DNA of 64,000 nucleotides. Source: Alphaproteobacteria bacterium. Lineage in GTDB: Bacteria; Pseudomonadota; Alphaproteobacteria; Micropepsales; Micropepsaceae. The position numbers were made by a program, and so were the translations under genes. Position 1 is the stretch's first letter. Each line of letters begins with the position of its first letter. Where the stretch lies: positions 124,001 through 188,000 of the forward strand of contig JAFKEU010000011.1 of NCBI GenBank assembly GCA_017308475.1, given 5' to 3'. This document shows positions 61,403 to 64,000 of this stretch, piece after piece. The notes below the pieces were generated by a model. The model was not told the origin of the DNA. It saw only the letters and a program-made list of their open reading frames with translations, and ran no database searches.

Positions 61403-63199
61403 ATGTTCAAACATCTGTTCATATCCACGGCCGCGCTGGCGCTTTTGCCGGCCGCAGCGCAGGCTGACGGTTTTCAAATCGGCGACGAAAGCGTGGTGGT
61501 CAGCGCCACGCGGCTGGCCACGCCCGTGACCGACGTGGGCAGCAGCATCACGGTCATCACCGCCCAGGACATCGTCGCGCGCCAGCAGCAGTCGCTGTCC
61601 GATGTGCTGCGCGATGTGCCGGGGCTGAGCCTGGTCCAGAGCGGCGGGGCAGGGGCGCTGACGTCGATCTTCCTGCGCGGCACCAATTCCAACCATACCA
61701 AGGTGCTGCTGGATGGGATTGACATCGGCGACCCCTCCAATCCCACGGGCGCCGCCGACATTTCCAAGCTGCTGGCCGGCGACATCGCGCGGGTGGAAGT
61801 GCTGCGCGGGCCCCAGTCGGGGCTCTACGGCTCCGACGCCATCGGCGGCGTGATCTCCGACACATTCAACCAGACCGCTTCGCTGGCCGGGTCGGACGGG
61901 GGCTTCCATTACGTCGCCACGGTACAGCATCAGCATGTCGGGGCGACGCCGGTGACGCCCCCGTCGCTGCTGCAGGCGGGCGAGACGCGCAACGACGATT
62001 ACTATGACAATGTCACCGGTGGCACCAAGCTGGGCTATGACGTCAGCAATGCGCTGCATCTCGGTCTTGTCGCGCATGTAAACACCAGTCTGGGCAAGAT
62101 CACAAATGATGCATTCGATCTGACGACATTTACCTCTTATCCTGCGTCCATGCGCAGCCGCATCGCCACGCTGCAATATGATGGCCGCGCCAGTGCCAAC
62201 CTGACGCTGGGCGCCGTCACCCAGAGCCTGGGGCTGGCGTACAGCAGCAGCGCGATTTCCGACGCCGATCCCGACAATGGCTACTCGCTGGTGGCGGGCA
62301 ATCGCATCAAGCTGGACTGGCAGGGCCATGCGGAGATCATGGACGGCCAAACCCTTCTGCTTGGGGCGGAGACAGCGCGCGACACCATCCACAAGCCGAT
62401 ATCCTTTGGCATCACCACCAATGCCGGCTATGTCGAGTTGAATTCCGACTTCGGCGATGGCCTGAACAACAGCGCGAGCCTGCGCTATGACGACAACAGC
62501 CGCTATGGCGACAGGCTGACCTGGCATGTCGCACCAAGCTGGGTCATCGGCCAGACCAGACTGAAGGCCAGCGCCGGAAGCGGCTTCAAGGCGCCGTCGC
62601 TGCAGCAATTGTTCGGGCCTTTCGGCCACAACCCAATGCTGAGGCCGGAAACCAGCACCGGCTATGATGCGGGGATCGAACAGGGATTCTTGGACGGAGT
62701 GGCCAGCGCAGGGGTTACCTGGTTCCACAACGACCCGCGCAACCTGATCAACTACGACGCCAGTTTCACGCCGGTGAATGTCGATCGCGCGCGTACGCAA
62801 GGGGTGGAGAGCTTTGTCGTCTTCAAGCCGATGGAGGCCCTTTCGCTGCGCGCGGACTATACCTATACAGACGCGGTCAATGCGGCGACGCACGCAGCCC
62901 TGCTGCGCCGCCCGCGCCACAAGGCCAGCCTGGATGCCGCGTGGCAGGCGACGGACGCGCTGCTGCTGGATGCCAGCCTGCTGTACGTGGGGCCGCGAAG
63001 CGATGTGGGGCGCGAGAGCTTTCTGCCGGAAAAGCTGCCCGGCTATATGACGGTCAATCTGGCGGCCACCTGGGATGTTACACCGGACTTCGCGCTCTAT
63101 GGCCGGGTGGAAAACCTGTTCGATGGGCACTATCAGGACCCGGACGGTTTCCAGCGCCCCAGCATCGGCGCCTGGGCGGGCGTGAAGGCGAGCTTGTGA
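61403..63199 (+). CDS. btuB: TonB-dependent vitamin B12 receptor
   Basis: A 598-residue outer-membrane receptor. Signal peptide, residues 1-21 (ALALLPAAAQA), then a TonB-box-like ESVVVSATRLATPV and the plug domain (LSDVLRDVPGLSLVQSGG, IFLRGTNSNHTKVLLDGIDI, VEVLRGPQSGLYGSDAIGGV). The barrel follows (LGAVTQSLGLAYSSSAIS). The C-terminus is LYGRVENLFDGHYQDPDGFQ with a final AGVKASL. The ATG at 61403 follows GGAG. The riboswitch upstream identifies its ligand as cobalamin. TGATG overlap with the next gene couples translation. Confidence 0.93.
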   Translation: MFKHLFISTAALALLPAAAQADGFQIGDESVVVSATRLATPVTDVGSSITVITAQDIVARQQQSLSDVLRDVPGLSLVQSGGAGALTSIFLRGTNSNHTKVLLDGIDIGDPSNPTGAADISKLLAGDIARVEVLRGPQSGLYGSDAIGGVISDTFNQTASLAGSDGGFHYVATVQHQHVGATPVTPPSLLQAGETRNDDYYDNVTGGTKLGYDVSNALHLGLVAHVNTSLGKITNDAFDLTTFTSYPASMRSRIATLQYDGRASANLTLGAVTQSLGLAYSSSAISDADPDNGYSLVAGNRIKLDWQGHAEIMDGQTLLLGAETARDTIHKPISFGITTNAGYVELNSDFGDGLNNSASLRYDDNSRYGDRLTWHVAPSWVIGQTRLKASAGSGFKAPSLQQLFGPFGHNPMLRPETSTGYDAGIEQGFLDGVASAGVTWFHNDPRNLINYDASFTPVNVDRARTQGVESFVVFKPMEALSLRADYTYTDAVNAATHAALLRRPRHKASLDAAWQATDALLLDASLLYVGPRSDVGRESFLPEKLPGYMTVNLAATWDVTPDFALYGRVENLFDGHYQDPDGFQRPSIGAWAGVKASL

Positions 63200-64000
63200 T
63201 GCGATCGAGCGTGTGCGCGACCGTCATGATTCTGTCCCTCGTGCAGGCGGCCGCGCCGCGCGCGGCGCAGCATGCGCCCCACCACATCATGTCCTTGAAG
63301 GTCTGTACCGACGAACTGCTACTGGACCTGGCGCCGCCTGCGCGGATCGCTTCCATCACCTTCTTGTCGCGGGAAAAGGCGTCGCTGGCTGTGTGGCCGC
63401 AAGGCGCACGCATTCCCGTCAACCACAATACTGCCGAGGAAGTACTGGCGCTCCATCCCGACCTGATCCTGACCGATACTTTCACCCCGCCGGCACTGAA
63501 GCCTTTACTGGCGAAAACGGGCGCAAGGATCGTGGAAGTGCCCCCGGCGGAGAATTTCGACCAGATCCGCGCCAATGTCCGGCTTGTGGCGCGTGCGGTG
63601 GGTGAAGAGAAGAAAGGCGAGATGCTGATCGCCCGCATGGATGGAGAGTTGCGGGCGTTGAAAGCGCATCGGCCAAAGAAGATGCCGACCGTGGCCGCGT
63701 GGGGCGAGGGTGGTTATGTGCCGGGCACGGGCGGGCTGTTCGATGCGCTGTTGAGAGCGGCAGGCGCGCGCAATGTCGAGATGCGCAGCTTCGGCTATTA
63801 CGATGTCGAGACGCTGCTGGCCGCCAATCCCGATTTCCTGGTTTATGGCGACACCTATGCCGGTACCCGATCGCTGCATGCCGACCAGGATATGCATCCG
63901 GCGCTGCTGGCGCATTACGGCGGCCGGCGTATCACTTATCGCGGGCTCTATGGCTGCGGCGTGCCGGAAGCGGTCGAGGGCGCACGGCAGATACAGGACG
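63199..64000 (+). CDS. Periplasmic B12/metal-chelate binding protein (BtuF-like), 3' end missing
   Basis: The frame is open to the window end, giving 267 residues. After the signal peptide (ATVMILSLVQAAAPRAAQ) come SLKVCTDELLLDLAPPARIA, VWPQGARIPVNHNTAEEVLA, HPDLILTDTF and a WGEGGYVPGTGGLFDALLRA segment, all typical of the BtuF/FepB periplasmic fold. It overlaps btuB as TGATG, so B12 uptake is the probable function. ABC permease and ATPase genes would be expected further downstream. Confidence 0.88.
   Translation, partial: MRSSVCATVMILSLVQAAAPRAAQHAPHHIMSLKVCTDELLLDLAPPARIASITFLSREKASLAVWPQGARIPVNHNTAEEVLALHPDLILTDTFTPPALKPLLAKTGARIVEVPPAENFDQIRANVRLVARAVGEEKKGEMLIARMDGELRALKAHRPKKMPTVAAWGEGGYVPGTGGLFDALLRAAGARNVEMRSFGYYDVETLLAANPDFLVYGDTYAGTRSLHADQDMHPALLAHYGGRRITYRGLYGCGVPEAVEGARQIQD

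Overview
The window is high-GC bacterial DNA, best read as an alphaproteobacterium of the Sphingomonadales/Rhizomicrobium-like kind. The reasons are the overall codon use, the tightly overlapping operons, the exosortase-A (XrtA/EpsH)-type exopolysaccharide gene set and a cobalamin riboswitch in front of btuB. The order cannot be fixed from sequence alone.

Layout. (1) 1-17785 is the conserved core of an XrtA-type exopolysaccharide locus: export protein, chain-length protein, Wzc-like ATPase, outer-membrane barrel, deacetylase, FemAB-like protein, sugar transferase and asparagine-synthase-like amidotransferase. Behind it lie a GT4 gene and two regulators (LuxR type and Crp/Fnr type) on the minus strand, then an initiating polyprenyl-phosphate sugar transferase and three glycosyltransferases. 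No exosortase, PrsK/PrsR or PEP-CTERM substrate is visible here. (2) About 17782-39300 is an accessory island bordered by a broken glycosyltransferase, a methyltransferase gene and an IS3-family element nested against the remnant of another IS. Its centre is a minus-strand operon (29573 to 20450) encoding a flavin alpha-hydroxyacid oxidase, an FkbH-like glyceryl-loading protein, an acyl carrier protein, an MBOAT acyltransferase, an SGNH partner and a 949-residue adenylation/carrier/acyltransferase-3 fusion. By analogy with the Dlt system this looks like two acyl relays that decorate a surface glycan, possibly with a glyceryl-derived group. The rest of the island has a PIG-L deacetylase, glycosyltransferases, a NodB deacetylase and a Wzm/Wzt-type ABC exporter. 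(3) 39622-49325 returns to glycan genes: a large secreted protein, decayed glycosyltransferase pieces, a second PIG-L gene, a UbiA-like protein with a degenerate HAD domain, a GT4 enzyme, an O-ligase/polymerase-like membrane protein and GalE. (4) 49407-52664 holds a stand-alone small domain protein, a CheB-PAS-kinase fusion lacking its phospho-acceptor histidine, and a cupin. (5) 52830-61023 is a co-directional periplasmic oxidation cluster: CHRD protein, PQQ/cytochrome c dehydrogenase, lactonase, propeller protein, MFS carrier, orphan solute-binding protein and a COG3618-type amidohydrolase. (6) 61108-64000 is a B12 uptake locus: riboswitch, BtuB and a BtuF-like protein that runs off the end.

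The genes fit together as assembly, modification and export of one or more surface polysaccharides, with a plastic central island in which gene pairs are duplicated and partly decayed. Downstream is a separate oxidation and uptake region. Domain names rest on motif recognition by eye; no database search was run. No tRNA, rRNA or CRISPR array was seen.
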